From: an uncultured Oscillibacter sp.
GTDB taxonomy: Bacteria; Bacillota; Clostridia; Oscillospirales; Oscillospiraceae
Assembly (NCBI GenBank): GCA_947382875.1
Contig: CANDBG010000002.1
Location: forward strand, 22,495 to 86,494
Direction: 5' to 3'
DNA: 64,000 bases
Positions 31,464 to 40,313 of the stretch are shown in pieces. Under the pieces are notes generated by a model, which made no database searches, was not told where the DNA came from, and saw only the letters and a list, made by a program, of their open reading frames with translations. A program made the position numbers and the translations under genes. Each line of letters starts with the position of its first letter. Positions within the stretch are counted from its first letter, which is position 1.

Positions 31464-33284
31464 ATGAGCGCAGTTTCCAGCGCGGGCTTGCAGGACAGCC
31501 AGCGTTTTTTATCAATCACCTTCCGGGGCGCATTGCTTCCGGCGATTTTGTCCATGGGAGGCGTAATGGCCTCGACCCTGGCGAACAGCCTGATTGCCGG
31601 AAATCTGCTGGGCGGCAGTGCGTTAGCGGTTTTGAGCATTGTGAACCCGATTTATTTCGTCTTTGCGACCATCGGGTCTCTGGCGGGAGCGGGGGCGTCG
31701 TCAGTTGCGGCGTGGTGCACCGGCCGGGATGATCTGGAGGGATGCAGCGCAGCGGTTACGCTGGCGGCGGTGATGTCGCTGTGCTTGAGTCTGCTTCTGG
31801 CGGTACTGGGCCTGACGTTTCTGGGGCCGCTGACCACCGCCCTCGGCGCGGAGGGCGATTTAATAGAACCCGTACGGCAATACGCGGCGGTGTACTTATT
31901 CAGCGGTGTAGGCATTGCAGGCATTTACCCGCCGTTTTTCCTCCTGAAACTGGAGGGACGGCACCGGTTGTCGATGGCCTTGTTTTTGTGCCTTGCGGCG
32001 GCGTCGGTGGGCCTGGAGCTGTTCTGTGTGCTGGGCTTGAACCTGGGGCTTACCGGCGTGGCCTGGGGCTGCACCATCGCCAATGTCGGCACCGCCCTGG
32101 CAGGCTGGTTTTTACTTCTGCGCGGTTCCTTCCGGCTCTGTTCCATCGGCAAGGTCTGGCCCTACGCGCTGAAGCTTGTGACTGCCGGAAGTCCTGCCGC
32201 CTTGAACAACCTGTGCAGCGTTCTGCGTACCATGGCGCTGAATCTGCTCCTTGCTTCCAAGGCAGGAAGTTTGGGTTTGTCGGCGTTCAGCATCGTATCC
32301 ATGGCAAGCAACCTGTCTCTGATCTTCATTAACGGACTCAGCCAGACCACCGGACCGTTTGTGGGCGTGTTCACCAGTGAGCGGGACGCGGAAAGCCTTC
32401 GGCAGATTGAAAAACAGGCGCTGCGTCTGGGACTTCTGCTGATCCTTCCGGTTGCGCTTCTTCTGGCGCTTCTGGCAAATCCGTTCTGCCGTTTATTCGG
32501 CGTTTCGGCGCCGGATGCTTTGGCGTTGGCAGCGCCAGCCGCGGCCCTGTACGCCTTGAGTCTGCCCTTTGCGATGCTGTCCTCGATTCTCATGAACTAC
32601 TACCTCGCCGCCGGACGCACCTGGCTGGCGAATTTCCTCACCGTCTGCCGGTCGTACCTGTTTTTAGTGCTTTCGGCGCAGATTTTGTCGGAACCCCTTG
32701 GAATTGACGGCGTGTGGCTTTCCTTCACGACGGCAGAAATCCTCTCGTGGGCAGCCTTAGCCGCAGCATTGCTTTTGTTTCGGCGGCGGCGCCCGGAACT
32801 GCGGGGAATTCTCCTGCTGGACCGTCTCTACGAAGAAGAAGGACGTTCGATTTCCTTTTCCGTCCACAGCCGTCTGGAGGAAATCCTGGACGCATCCCAG
32901 CGAATCTCTGCATTCTGTGACGAAAACGAGCTGGACCCGCAGCGGTCCATACTGATCTCTCTTTCTCTGGAAGAAATGTTGGTAAGCATCAAGGACCACA
33001 GCTTCCCGGAGGACGAAAACCAGGATATCAGCATCCGAATTCTGATTACCCCCGGCGAAACGCCGGAAACCCCGGGTACGATTCTCCGTATTCGCTGCTC
33101 AGGGATTCCCTTCAACCCCATTGATTACTATGAACGCCACCGGCAGGACGCGGACGGAGCTGACACCCTGGAGCTGCTGGACAGTCTGGATGACAGCCTG
33201 GGTATTGCCATGATTTCCGCATCCGCTTCCGTCGTTGACTATAAGACCACCTTTGGCGTAAACAATCTTACGATTATTCTTTAG
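31464..33284 (+). CDS. MATE-type transporter fused to a degenerate GHKL (HATPase) domain
   Basis: 606 residues from ATG 31464 (GGAGG 8 nt upstream; an earlier TTG is out of position). Residues 1-450 are a MATE transporter with about twelve membrane segments. Residues about 465-606 are an RsbW-like ATP-binding domain joined after an RRRRPELR boundary. In this domain the N-box reads SLEEMLVSIKDHS, where Ser replaces the Mg-binding Asn, and the G1 region reads RIRCSGIPFNP, where the nucleotide-binding Asp is replaced by Cys-Ser. ATP binding is therefore doubtful. It is first of four coupled genes ending in an intact RsbW-like protein. It may act as a membrane sensor or transporter gated by the signalling partners. 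Confidence 0.83.
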   Translation: MSAVSSAGLQDSQRFLSITFRGALLPAILSMGGVMASTLANSLIAGNLLGGSALAVLSIVNPIYFVFATIGSLAGAGASSVAAWCTGRDDLEGCSAAVTLAAVMSLCLSLLLAVLGLTFLGPLTTALGAEGDLIEPVRQYAAVYLFSGVGIAGIYPPFFLLKLEGRHRLSMALFLCLAAASVGLELFCVLGLNLGLTGVAWGCTIANVGTALAGWFLLLRGSFRLCSIGKVWPYALKLVTAGSPAALNNLCSVLRTMALNLLLASKAGSLGLSAFSIVSMASNLSLIFINGLSQTTGPFVGVFTSERDAESLRQIEKQALRLGLLLILPVALLLALLANPFCRLFGVSAPDALALAAPAAALYALSLPFAMLSSILMNYYLAAGRTWLANFLTVCRSYLFLVLSAQILSEPLGIDGVWLSFTTAEILSWAALAAALLLFRRRRPELRGILLLDRLYEEEGRSISFSVHSRLEEILDASQRISAFCDENELDPQRSILISLSLEEMLVSIKDHSFPEDENQDISIRILITPGETPETPGTILRIRCSGIPFNPIDYYERHRQDADGADTLELLDSLDDSLGIAMISASASVVDYKTTFGVNNLTIIL

Positions 33285-33294
33285 GAGGAACCAA

Positions 33295-34314
33295 ATGACA
33301 TTGCATAATAAGAACGGGGAGGCGCTGGAGGCGGAACTCCGGCCCTTCCGCTCCGAAGACGCGTCCCAAATCATTGCCTGCATCCGGGACGCTTACGGCG
33401 ATACCTACGTAAAGCCCTATCTCTATACAGAGGAAGGCATCCGGCAGCATGAGGAAGAGGGTTCCCTTTGTTTTTCCGTAGCGGAGGCCCCCGGCGGTAT
33501 TGTGGCCGGCATAACGGCTTACGCTCTTTCGGACCATTTCCCGGCCATGGCGGAGATTGCCTGTCAGATCATCCGGCGGGAGTACAACGGATATGGCTTG
33601 GCGCTTCCGCTGGCGCTCCACGCCATGGGGCGGGCGGAAGAACTCGACCTCTCCGCACAGTACGCCCGGGCGCTGGGCTGTCATCTGATCTCCCAGAAAA
33701 CCTTGGACGGTATGGGGTTTACTGCCTGCGGGTTTCTCCTGAACGTGTTCGACAAGGACCTGTTTGCGCACCGGTTTGAAAATGGCGACTATGCCAAAAT
33801 TCCCCAGTCCATCGCGGTGAAGCGGCAGAACAAAACCGATGTGGGCGCGGTGTGGCTTCCGGACCGTCTGGTTCCAATTGCGGAAGCGATGTACAAGAAA
33901 ATGGGCCTTGCCTGGACGCACCGTGAAAGCGCCCCGGACCTCTCCGGCCCCGACCTCTGGAACCGGGAACTGGATGAAAACCATGCGGCCCTGTCCCTCC
34001 GGGCGGAGACCTGCGGCGCGGACTTCGAGAAAAACCTCGCGGAGGCTGTCCGGGAACGCCTGGACGCCAATAAAGAACATACCAATCAAACTATCAATCT
34101 GTTTTTGAATCTCTCCCGCCCCGGCAGCGCCGCTGCTTATGAAATTGCCCGGCGTCTTGGCTTTTTCTTCACTGGTTTCCTTCCCAGCGGCAAGGAGGGT
34201 GAATACATGATTCTGCATCATCCTCTGCAAACACCTGTGCGTTTGGATGAAATGCCGCATATTCCGGAATATGCGCCGTTCATAGAGGAAATGAGGAGGT
34301 GTGCTTACAAATGA
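33295..34314 (+). CDS. GNAT-like N-acetyltransferase
   Basis: 339 residues from ATG 33295 with AGGAGG 5 nt upstream. Residues 10-170 look like a GNAT fold: LRPFRSEDASQIIACIRDAY, LCFSVAEAPGGIVAGITAYA, and IIRREYNGYGLALPLALHAM, a variant of the acetyl-CoA-binding loop. The C-terminal half may be a second, partial GNAT domain. Its target is unknown. It lies 10 nt after the MATE-GHKL gene and overlaps the SpoIIE gene by four bases, so all are in one operon. Two GNAT-like proteins thus flank this divergent locus on both sides. Confidence 0.75.
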   Translation: MTLHNKNGEALEAELRPFRSEDASQIIACIRDAYGDTYVKPYLYTEEGIRQHEEEGSLCFSVAEAPGGIVAGITAYALSDHFPAMAEIACQIIRREYNGYGLALPLALHAMGRAEELDLSAQYARALGCHLISQKTLDGMGFTACGFLLNVFDKDLFAHRFENGDYAKIPQSIAVKRQNKTDVGAVWLPDRLVPIAEAMYKKMGLAWTHRESAPDLSGPDLWNRELDENHAALSLRAETCGADFEKNLAEAVRERLDANKEHTNQTINLFLNLSRPGSAAAYEIARRLGFFFTGFLPSGKEGEYMILHHPLQTPVRLDEMPHIPEYAPFIEEMRRCAYK

Positions 34315-36458
34315 AAAAAGGCATCCGGGCCAGAATGGCCCGTACAATGACGGTTGTTGCCCTCTTGTCCATCCTGGTGCTGGGCATTGCGGCAGTGTCG
34401 GGCCTGTTCCGCATGCGGACGGAAACCCTGCGGGTCAACCGTGACCTGGGCAAGCAGGCGGCGCAGGACAGCCGTGCGATTCTGGAACAGGAGGCGATGA
34501 ATCAGCTCACCGCCCTGGCAGAGGCCAAAGCGGAGACCGTTGACGCCAATATCCAAAGCATTATGAGCCAGGTAGATGTGCTGGCGGCCACGGCGGAGGA
34601 CCTCTATGCTGCGCCGGCCACGTTTGGACGGGTGCCGGTGCTGCCGCCGGACGCGGCAAAACAGGGAATTTTTACGGCGCAGATTGTCTACGCGGAACGG
34701 ACGCCCCCGGAGAGCGTGGTGGACGAAGTGGGCCTGATCGGCAATCTCACATTCCAGATGAACGGCGTCAGCGAGTTCCTCAAGGGTGCGGGCACGACCC
34801 AGATTGGAACGGAAAGCGGCTTTATTATCATGTGTGATGAAAACTCCAGTCTGAAGACCTCCATGGGATACCTGGATCCCACGGAGCGTTCCTGGTACCG
34901 CATGGCCGCGGACAGCGGCAGGTTGGTTTGGTCGGAAGCCTTTGAAGATACTTATGGGCGCGGTCTGGCCGTGACCTGCGGCAAGCCGGTCTATGATCTC
35001 AACGGGGAGCGGAAGGCCGTCATTTCCATCGGCTCCACCTTGGACGACATCGGCACATCCGTTACAAACCTCACCATCGGGGAAACGGGCTACGCCTTTG
35101 TTGTGGACCGCGGCGGTCAGGTGATTATGTCCAAAGATTTGTCGGTAGACAGCGAGGGGCACGTAACCGGCACCTGGAATTTAACGGAAAGCGGCGGCTT
35201 GAAATTGCAGCTTGTGGCGGAGGACATCGCCGCCGGAAACCGCGGCGTTGCGGAGGTGCAGTTCCAGGGAGAGGCAGTCTATATGGCCTATGAGCCGATG
35301 GAGCATATGCCCTGGACCGTTGTGACCGTCATAACCGTCCACGAGGTGCAGGCGCCGGCCCAGGAGGGGGAGGCGCGCATTTCGACGCTCTCCACTGCCG
35401 CCGGGCGGCAGATTGCGGAAATCATCCGCTCGACAAGCCTGTTGGTTGCAGCGGCGGTTGTTCTGGCGATTGCGGTAGCCATAGCCGCCGGTACGGCGGC
35501 TGCCGGACGCATTACACAGCCGCTGTCCCGGCTCACCGGCGAAGTGGAGCGTTTAAGCGGCGGTGATTTGGATACCCGTATCGAAATCCAGACCGGCGAC
35601 GAGATTCAGACCCTGGCGGAAGCCTTCAACAGCATGACAGCCCGTCTGGAAAAATACATCCAGGATCTCACCGCTGTCACGGCGGAAAAGGAGCGCATCG
35701 GTGCGGAGCTGAACGTTGCCACGCAGATTCAAAAGGATATGCTGCCCAACATTTTCCCCGCTTTCCCGGAACAAAAAGAGTTCGATATTTACGCCAGTAT
35801 GGACCCGGCCAAGGAGGTCGGCGGCGACTTTTACGACTTCTTCATGGTGGACAGAAATCATCTGGGCGTGGTCATGGCCGATGTTTCCGGCAAGGGCGTT
35901 CCGGCGGCGCTGTTCATGGTCATTGCCAAAACGATCATCAAAAACCAGGCGCTGACCGGCGGACCCTTGGAACAGGTTTTCTCCCGGGCCAACGAGCAGC
36001 TTTGTGAAAACAACGGCGAGGGACTGTTTGTCACGGCTTTTATGGGCCTTCTGGACCTGACGGACGGAACCTTTGCCTACGTCAACGCCGGACACAACCC
36101 GCCCCTTCTGCGGCGCAGCGGAGGCCAGTACGAATACCTCCACCTGGACCCGGGCTTTGTTCTGGCGGGGCTGGAAGGGATGGAATTCCCCGGCGGAACC
36201 ATCCAGTTTGCCCCCGGTGACTCGCTGTTCCTCTACACGGACGGCGTAACGGAAGCCTTGGACACGGACGAGGAGCTGTTTGGCGAGGAGCGTCTGGAAG
36301 CGGCCCTCAACGCGCCGGATGCGCAGAACCTCAAGCCTGTGGACCTGCTGCCCCATATCCGCACCGCGCTGTCAGACTTCGCCCGTGGGGCGGAACAGGC
36401 CGACGATATCACCATGCTTGCTATCACCTATACCGGCCCCGAGAAAGGAGGCGCTTGA
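34311..36458 (+). CDS. Membrane sensor SpoIIE-type PP2C phosphatase (dCache-HAMP-SpoIIE)
   Basis: 715 residues from ATG 34311 (GAGGAGG upstream). A membrane segment at about 12-32 and another at about 375-400 enclose an extracellular sensor domain of dCache type (TERSWYRMAADSGR, GYAFVVDRGGQVIMSKD). HAMP follows (RITQPLSRLTGEVERLSGGD, about 400-455), then a coiled coil and a SpoIIE/RsbU PP2C domain with EVGGDFYDFF, MADVSGKGVPAALFM, NAGHNPPLL, YTDGVTEA and DDITMLAI, all metal-binding residues in place. Such enzymes dephosphorylate a STAS-domain anti-anti-sigma factor; none is in the window. The next gene is an RsbW-like kinase, its natural counterpart. Confidence 0.92.
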   Translation: MKKGIRARMARTMTVVALLSILVLGIAAVSGLFRMRTETLRVNRDLGKQAAQDSRAILEQEAMNQLTALAEAKAETVDANIQSIMSQVDVLAATAEDLYAAPATFGRVPVLPPDAAKQGIFTAQIVYAERTPPESVVDEVGLIGNLTFQMNGVSEFLKGAGTTQIGTESGFIIMCDENSSLKTSMGYLDPTERSWYRMAADSGRLVWSEAFEDTYGRGLAVTCGKPVYDLNGERKAVISIGSTLDDIGTSVTNLTIGETGYAFVVDRGGQVIMSKDLSVDSEGHVTGTWNLTESGGLKLQLVAEDIAAGNRGVAEVQFQGEAVYMAYEPMEHMPWTVVTVITVHEVQAPAQEGEARISTLSTAAGRQIAEIIRSTSLLVAAAVVLAIAVAIAAGTAAAGRITQPLSRLTGEVERLSGGDLDTRIEIQTGDEIQTLAEAFNSMTARLEKYIQDLTAVTAEKERIGAELNVATQIQKDMLPNIFPAFPEQKEFDIYASMDPAKEVGGDFYDFFMVDRNHLGVVMADVSGKGVPAALFMVIAKTIIKNQALTGGPLEQVFSRANEQLCENNGEGLFVTAFMGLLDLTDGTFAYVNAGHNPPLLRRSGGQYEYLHLDPGFVLAGLEGMEFPGGTIQFAPGDSLFLYTDGVTEALDTDEELFGEERLEAALNAPDAQNLKPVDLLPHIRTALSDFARGAEQADDITMLAITYTGPEKGGA

Positions 36459-36460
36459 AT

Positions 36461-36868
36461 ATGCGGATTCTTACCGTTCCCGCCGAGACGGACCGTCTGG
36501 AAACGGTGCAGGCGTTCATCGATGAGGACCTGGACCTTGCCGGCTGTGCGCCGGAGATACGAATCCAGCTTCAAATTGCCGTGGAGGAACTGTTTGTGAA
36601 CATTGCCCTTTACGCCTATGCCCCCGGACACGGGGACGCTGTGATTGGCTGTCACTTGGAACAGAACCCGCTTAGCATCACCATCCGTTTTCAGGACCGC
36701 GGCAGGCCCTTTGATCCTCTGGCAAAAAAAGACGCCGATATCACGCTCTCGGCAGAAGAACGGGGCATCGGCGGACTGGGGATTTATATGGTAAAGAACA
36801 CCATGGACAAGGTGCATTATGTCTGGGAAGACGGGTGTAATATTCTAACGATTCAAAAATATCTGTAA
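36461..36868 (+). CDS. RsbW-like GHKL anti-sigma factor/serine kinase
   Basis: 135 residues from ATG 36461, with GGAGG 9 nt upstream; the TTG six bases earlier is too close to the ribosome site. It has the intact N-box QIAVEELFVNIALYAY (Glu-x3-Asn), G1 box FQDRGRPFDP, and G2-like GIGGLGIYMVKN. It would phosphorylate a STAS protein and may hold a sigma factor. It is the last gene of the MATE-GNAT-SpoIIE operon and the likely partner of the SpoIIE phosphatase in a partner-switching circuit. Target sigma and STAS protein must lie elsewhere. Confidence 0.9.
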   Translation: MRILTVPAETDRLETVQAFIDEDLDLAGCAPEIRIQLQIAVEELFVNIALYAYAPGHGDAVIGCHLEQNPLSITIRFQDRGRPFDPLAKKDADITLSAEERGIGGLGIYMVKNTMDKVHYVWEDGCNILTIQKYL

Positions 36869-36884
36869 CAAAAAAACATGAAAA

Positions 36885-36919
36885 ATTCCGGGAGGTCCCA
36901 GAAACGGGCCTCCCGGAAT
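36885..36919. terminator. Bidirectional terminator between the SpoIIE operon and rny
   Basis: ATTCCGGGAGG / CCTCCCGGAAT, extended by inner CCC/GGG pairs, flanked by A-run and TTTTATTTT. Confidence 0.85.
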
Positions 36920-36923
36920 CGTT

Positions 36924-38468
36924 TTATTTTGCGTACTCGACGACTTTGGTTTCCCGCAGAACATGGACTTTGATCTGACCAGGATATTCCATTTCTTCCT
37001 CGATCTTCTTGGCAAGATCCCGCGCCAGAATAACCATTTGGTCCTCGCTGACCTGTTCCGGCTTCACCATGACCCGGACCTCGCGGCCCGCCTGGATTGC
37101 ATACGCCTTGTCCACGCCGGGATAGGAGCTGGTAATGGTCTCCAGCTGCTCCAGACGCTTGATGTAGTTTTCCAGGTTTTCCCTGCGTGCGCCGGGACGG
37201 GCGGCGGAAATCGCATCCGCGGCCTGCACGAGACAGGCGACAATCGTCCGCGGCTCCACGTCGTTGTGATGGGCTTCAATGGCGTGAATCACGTCGTCCC
37301 GCTCCTTGAAGCGCCGGGCGAATTCCACGCCGAGCGCCACATGAGTGCCCTCCATCTCATGGTCGACGGACTTGCCCAGGTCGTGGAGCAGGCCCGCGCG
37401 TTTGGCGGTCTGAACGTCGACGCCCAAATCAGCGGCCATCATGCCCGCGATGTGGCTGACTTCCACCGAATGCTGTAAGACATTCTGGCCGTAGCTGGTA
37501 CGGTAATGCAGGCGGCCCAGCATCTTGACAAGCTCCGGGTGAAGCCCCCGGACGCCGCATTCAAAGGTGACGCGTTCGCCTTCCGCCTTGATGGTGGCGT
37601 CCACTTCCCGGCGGGCCTTCTCCACCATTTCTTCAATATGGGTGGGATGAATCCGGCCGTCGGAAATGAGCTTTTCCAGGGCTAGCCGGGCGATTTCCCG
37701 GCGGACCGGCTCAAAACAGGAGACCGTAATGGCCTCCGGCGTGTCGTCGATAATCAGGTCGACGCCGGTCAGAGTTTCGATGGTACGGATATTGCGTCCT
37801 TCGCGGCCGATGATACGGCCTTTCATCTCGTCATTGGGCAGGGGAACCACACTGACAGTCATATCGGCCACCTGGTCGGCGGCACAGCGCTGGATGGCTT
37901 GCGCCACCACTTCCCGGGCGCGGGCTTCACATTCTTCTTTCATCCGGGATTCCACCTCTTTGATTTTCAGGGCGGTTTCATGGGTGACTTCAGACTCCAC
38001 CTGATCAATCAGGTACTGCTTGGCCTCCTCGGTGGTGAAACCGGAGATACGCTCCAGCATTTCGGTCTGGCTGCGTTTGATGAGCTTGATTTCTTCGGTT
38101 TCCTTGTCGGCGGCGGCGTGCTTCTGGGCCAGGGAGTCTTCCTTCTTTTCCACGGCCTCGATCTTCCGGTCGAGGTTTTCCTCCTTCTGCTGCAAGCGGT
38201 TTTCCTGCCGCTGAAGGTCGGCGCGGCGTTCCTTGACTTCCTTCTCGTACTCGCTGCGGTTTTTCAAAATCTCCTCTTTGGCTTCCAAGAGGGCCTCACG
38301 TTTCTTGGATTCCGCGCTTTTGATGGCTTCATTGACAATTCGTTTTCCCTCTTCTTCGGCGCTGGAGATCTCCTTCTCTGAGACATTTTTCCGATAGCGA
38401 ATACCAAGCAGGAAGCAGACGGCGCCGCTGATCACCGCGCAGATGAGCGCAGTGACGACGGTTTGCAT
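36924..38468 (-). CDS. rny: Ribonuclease Y
   Basis: RNase Y is the membrane-anchored endoribonuclease that starts mRNA decay in many Firmicutes. 514 residues from ATG 38468; GTG at 38471 is equally possible with the GGAGG upstream. The order is an N-terminal membrane helix (residues 3-22), a long coiled coil (25-190), a KH domain ([17 protein letters not shown]), an HD domain ([18 protein letters not shown]), and a C-terminal block. The length and order are canonical. It has its own strong promoter, back-to-back with that of the His/Cys-rich protein gene. Confidence 0.97.
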   Translation of the reverse strand: MQTVVTALICAVISGAVCFLLGIRYRKNVSEKEISSAEEEGKRIVNEAIKSAESKKREALLEAKEEILKNRSEYEKEVKERRADLQRQENRLQQKEENLDRKIEAVEKKEDSLAQKHAAADKETEEIKLIKRSQTEMLERISGFTTEEAKQYLIDQVESEVTHETALKIKEVESRMKEECEARAREVVAQAIQRCAADQVADMTVSVVPLPNDEMKGRIIGREGRNIRTIETLTGVDLIIDDTPEAITVSCFEPVRREIARLALEKLISDGRIHPTHIEEMVEKARREVDATIKAEGERVTFECGVRGLHPELVKMLGRLHYRTSYGQNVLQHSVEVSHIAGMMAADLGVDVQTAKRAGLLHDLGKSVDHEMEGTHVALGVEFARRFKERDDVIHAIEAHHNDVEPRTIVACLVQAADAISAARPGARRENLENYIKRLEQLETITSSYPGVDKAYAIQAGREVRVMVKPEQVSEDQMVILARDLAKKIEEEMEYPGQIKVHVLRETKVVEYAK

Positions 38469-38579
38469 CACGATGTTTCCTCCAATCGGTTTGGTATCAG
38501 TTCGCTGAACTTTTTTGAACGCTGGGTTTGCCGGACGGCCGGAAAGCGCCCCTACGCAATCATAGAACCGTCCTTCCTT

Positions 38580-38608
38580 AGTTTAATCTTTTACTGGACC
38601 GCTGTCAA
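38580..38608 (-). promoter_or_regulatory. Promoter of rny
   Basis: Minus strand TTGACA, 17-nt spacer, TAAACT. The 5' leader would be about 105 nt. Confidence 0.75.
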
Positions 38609-38647
38609 GGAAAAACATCGGAATCGGAGGAAAAGTTCCAGGGCCTC

Positions 38648-38676
38648 TTGCCAAGGACAGGAAAGTATGGTAAAAT
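38648..38676 (+). promoter_or_regulatory. Promoter of the His/Cys-rich repeat protein gene
   Basis: TTGCCA, 17-nt spacer, TAAAAT, 38 nt before the ribosome site region. Confidence 0.75.
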
Positions 38677-38720
38677 AAAAATGCTGTAAAAGCGATTAAA
38701 CAATCAGGAGGTCGATGATC

Positions 38721-39338
38721 ATGCAGAGGAAAAAGATGTCTGCTGCGGCGCTGCTGTTCTGTCTGATGGCGGTTTTGCTGACGGTTCCGGCGTTTGCCCA
38801 CGGCGGACATCATGGCGGCGGCGGTTGTCACGGCGGCGGCTGGTATGGAGGCGGATATAATAATACCGCGTCGGTTTCGACTCCAGCTCCGGCCTGCGGC
38901 GTTTACGGATGCACCGTTGCGGGCGCGCACAATCATGCCTGCGCGTATCACCCGGGCACGGTTTGCTCCAAAGGCTGCTGCGGCGTATGTCCCGTGGAGG
39001 GCTGCACGCTGGCTGGCCGTCATGTGCATGACGGCGTGACGTACTGCGGCTACGGTCATGCGGCGGGCTTCTGTGACGGAACCTGCTATGCCCTTTGTCC
39101 GGTGGAGGGCTGCACGCTGACGGGCCGTCACGAGCATGACGGCGCGACGTACTGTGGCTACGGCCATGCGGCGGGCTTCTGCGACGGAACCTGCTATGCC
39201 CTTTGCACCGTGGAGGGCTGCACGATGGGCGGCTGTCATGTACACGACGGCGTGACGTACTGCGGAAACTATCATGCGAACGGCTTTTGCGAAAGCAATT
39301 GCGTTGCGGGAGCTTATGGCAAGTGCCACCGGCGCTGA
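38721..39338 (+). CDS. Secreted His/Cys/Gly-rich repeat protein
   Basis: 205 residues from ATG 38721, which is 9 nt after AGGAGG; the ATG at 38715 is too close. A signal peptide (MQRKKMSAAALLFCLM...PAFA) is followed by a His/Gly-rich stretch (HGGHHGGGGCHGGGW) and then tandem repeats of about 38 residues: VEGCTLxGxHxHDGxTYCGYGHAAGFCDGTCYALCP-like units, two almost identical at DNA level, with a degenerate first and last copy. Each unit has about six Cys and three to four His in fixed positions. I infer an extracytoplasmic metal-binding or disulfide-rich surface protein. No known family is recognised. Confidence 0.75.
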   Translation: MQRKKMSAAALLFCLMAVLLTVPAFAHGGHHGGGGCHGGGWYGGGYNNTASVSTPAPACGVYGCTVAGAHNHACAYHPGTVCSKGCCGVCPVEGCTLAGRHVHDGVTYCGYGHAAGFCDGTCYALCPVEGCTLTGRHEHDGATYCGYGHAAGFCDGTCYALCTVEGCTMGGCHVHDGVTYCGNYHANGFCESNCVAGAYGKCHRR

Positions 39339-39365
39339 GCGGCTGTTTCATTGAAAACGCAAGAG

Positions 39366-39400
39366 AGCGGGCAATCCGATGGAACGGATTGCCCGCTTTT
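39366..39400. terminator. Terminator after the His/Cys-rich protein gene
   Basis: AGCGGGCAATCC / GGATTGCCCGCT, 12-bp stem, 8-nt loop, then TTTT on the plus strand. It may also serve the convergent amidase gene. Confidence 0.85.
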
Positions 39401-39419
39401 GCTGCGCGGAAAAGACCGG

Positions 39420-40082
39420 TCAGGTGTCGATAAACGCAGCGGCGGCGTAGCCCACCTGATCGCCGTAGTGGACAACGTACCACCCCTGCCATTCGCCGTA
39501 GATGGTCACAGAGGCCCCGTTGGGCAGGTTGGCAAGAATTCTGCCGGTGGGAGCCGGATAGCTTCGGAGGTTCAGCGTGCCGTAACTGACCGCCACCGTG
39601 CCGGCAATGGGGTCCATGGGATAGATAAAGGGCAGACCGAAAAACTCCGTCAGCGCCCGGGCGAGCTGCTGGGCAATGGCGTCCATATGGCCTTCGACCC
39701 ACTGGGCGTCGGAGTAGTTATCGTGATACCCGATTTCCACCAGCACGGCAGGGGCTTTCGGCTGGCGGACTTCTCCCAGGGTTGTGGTGGAACGGGTCGT
39801 CACTTTGTTTGGCAGCGGGTAAATTTTGCGCAGCTCTGCCGCGATCAGCTCCGCAGCCCGCTGGCCCTGGGCGCTTTTAGGGTAATAAAAGGCGATAATG
39901 CCCCGCTCCTCACCATAGCGGCCTTCCGGCGCGCCATTGGAGTGGAGGGCGAGGTAGAAGTCATAATCGCCCTGGTTCGCCTCCCGGATGGACGAGCCGG
40001 CAGTCATTTCCGGACGATTGCGCTTGTACTGGATACCATTGGAAACCAGATAGGGAATGAGGGCGTCGGCCAGGAGGTTCAT
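39420..40082 (-). CDS. N-acetylmuramoyl-L-alanine amidase (Amidase_3-like) with SH3b domain, start unclear
   Basis: The frame from ATG 40082 gives 220 residues. An amidase part, with NLLADALIPYLVSNGIQYKR, LALHSNGAP and VLVEIGYHDNY carrying the zinc ligands, is followed by a C-terminal SH3b repeat (GTLNLRSYPAPTGRILANLP). The N-terminus is odd. Upstream, in frame and without a stop for 33 codons, the DNA still codes for KIFL...STQEWNQYVTGSGSEEYN, which looks like the normal start of this amidase subfamily and contains the conserved SEEYNMN Glu. That extension has no ATG, GTG or TTG; only ATT/CTG codons are available after an in-frame TAG. A ribosome site (GGAGG, 8 nt) does precede ATG 40082. 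It may be a decayed gene or use a rare start. Confidence 0.75.
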   Translation of the reverse strand: MNLLADALIPYLVSNGIQYKRNRPEMTAGSSIREANQGDYDFYLALHSNGAPEGRYGEERGIIAFYYPKSAQGQRAAELIAAELRKIYPLPNKVTTRSTTTLGEVRQPKAPAVLVEIGYHDNYSDAQWVEGHMDAIAQQLARALTEFFGLPFIYPMDPIAGTVAVSYGTLNLRSYPAPTGRILANLPNGASVTIYGEWQGWYVVHYGDQVGYAAAAFIDT

Positions 40083-40313
40083 GTTGTATTCCTCCGAGCC
40101 GCTTCCGGTGACGTACTGATTCCATTCCTGCGTACTGGCGTATGGTTTATGAAGTATGTTCAGGCACAGGAAAATTTTTGTCTAATTTTGCCTGTGGTAT
40201 GGACAAGCCGCGGAGAATGTGGTACATTGTCGAAAATAAAATGTTTTATGAACGGCGTCGGTACAGGAGACTTGTGACAAGGTTCTGTATTGCGCGTTGA
40301 GGAGGATATTGAT

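Noticed and set aside
38721-39338. Bacteriocin or lanthipeptide precursor reading of the Cys-rich protein
   Set aside because: It is long, has a standard Sec signal, and no modification or immunity genes are adjacent.
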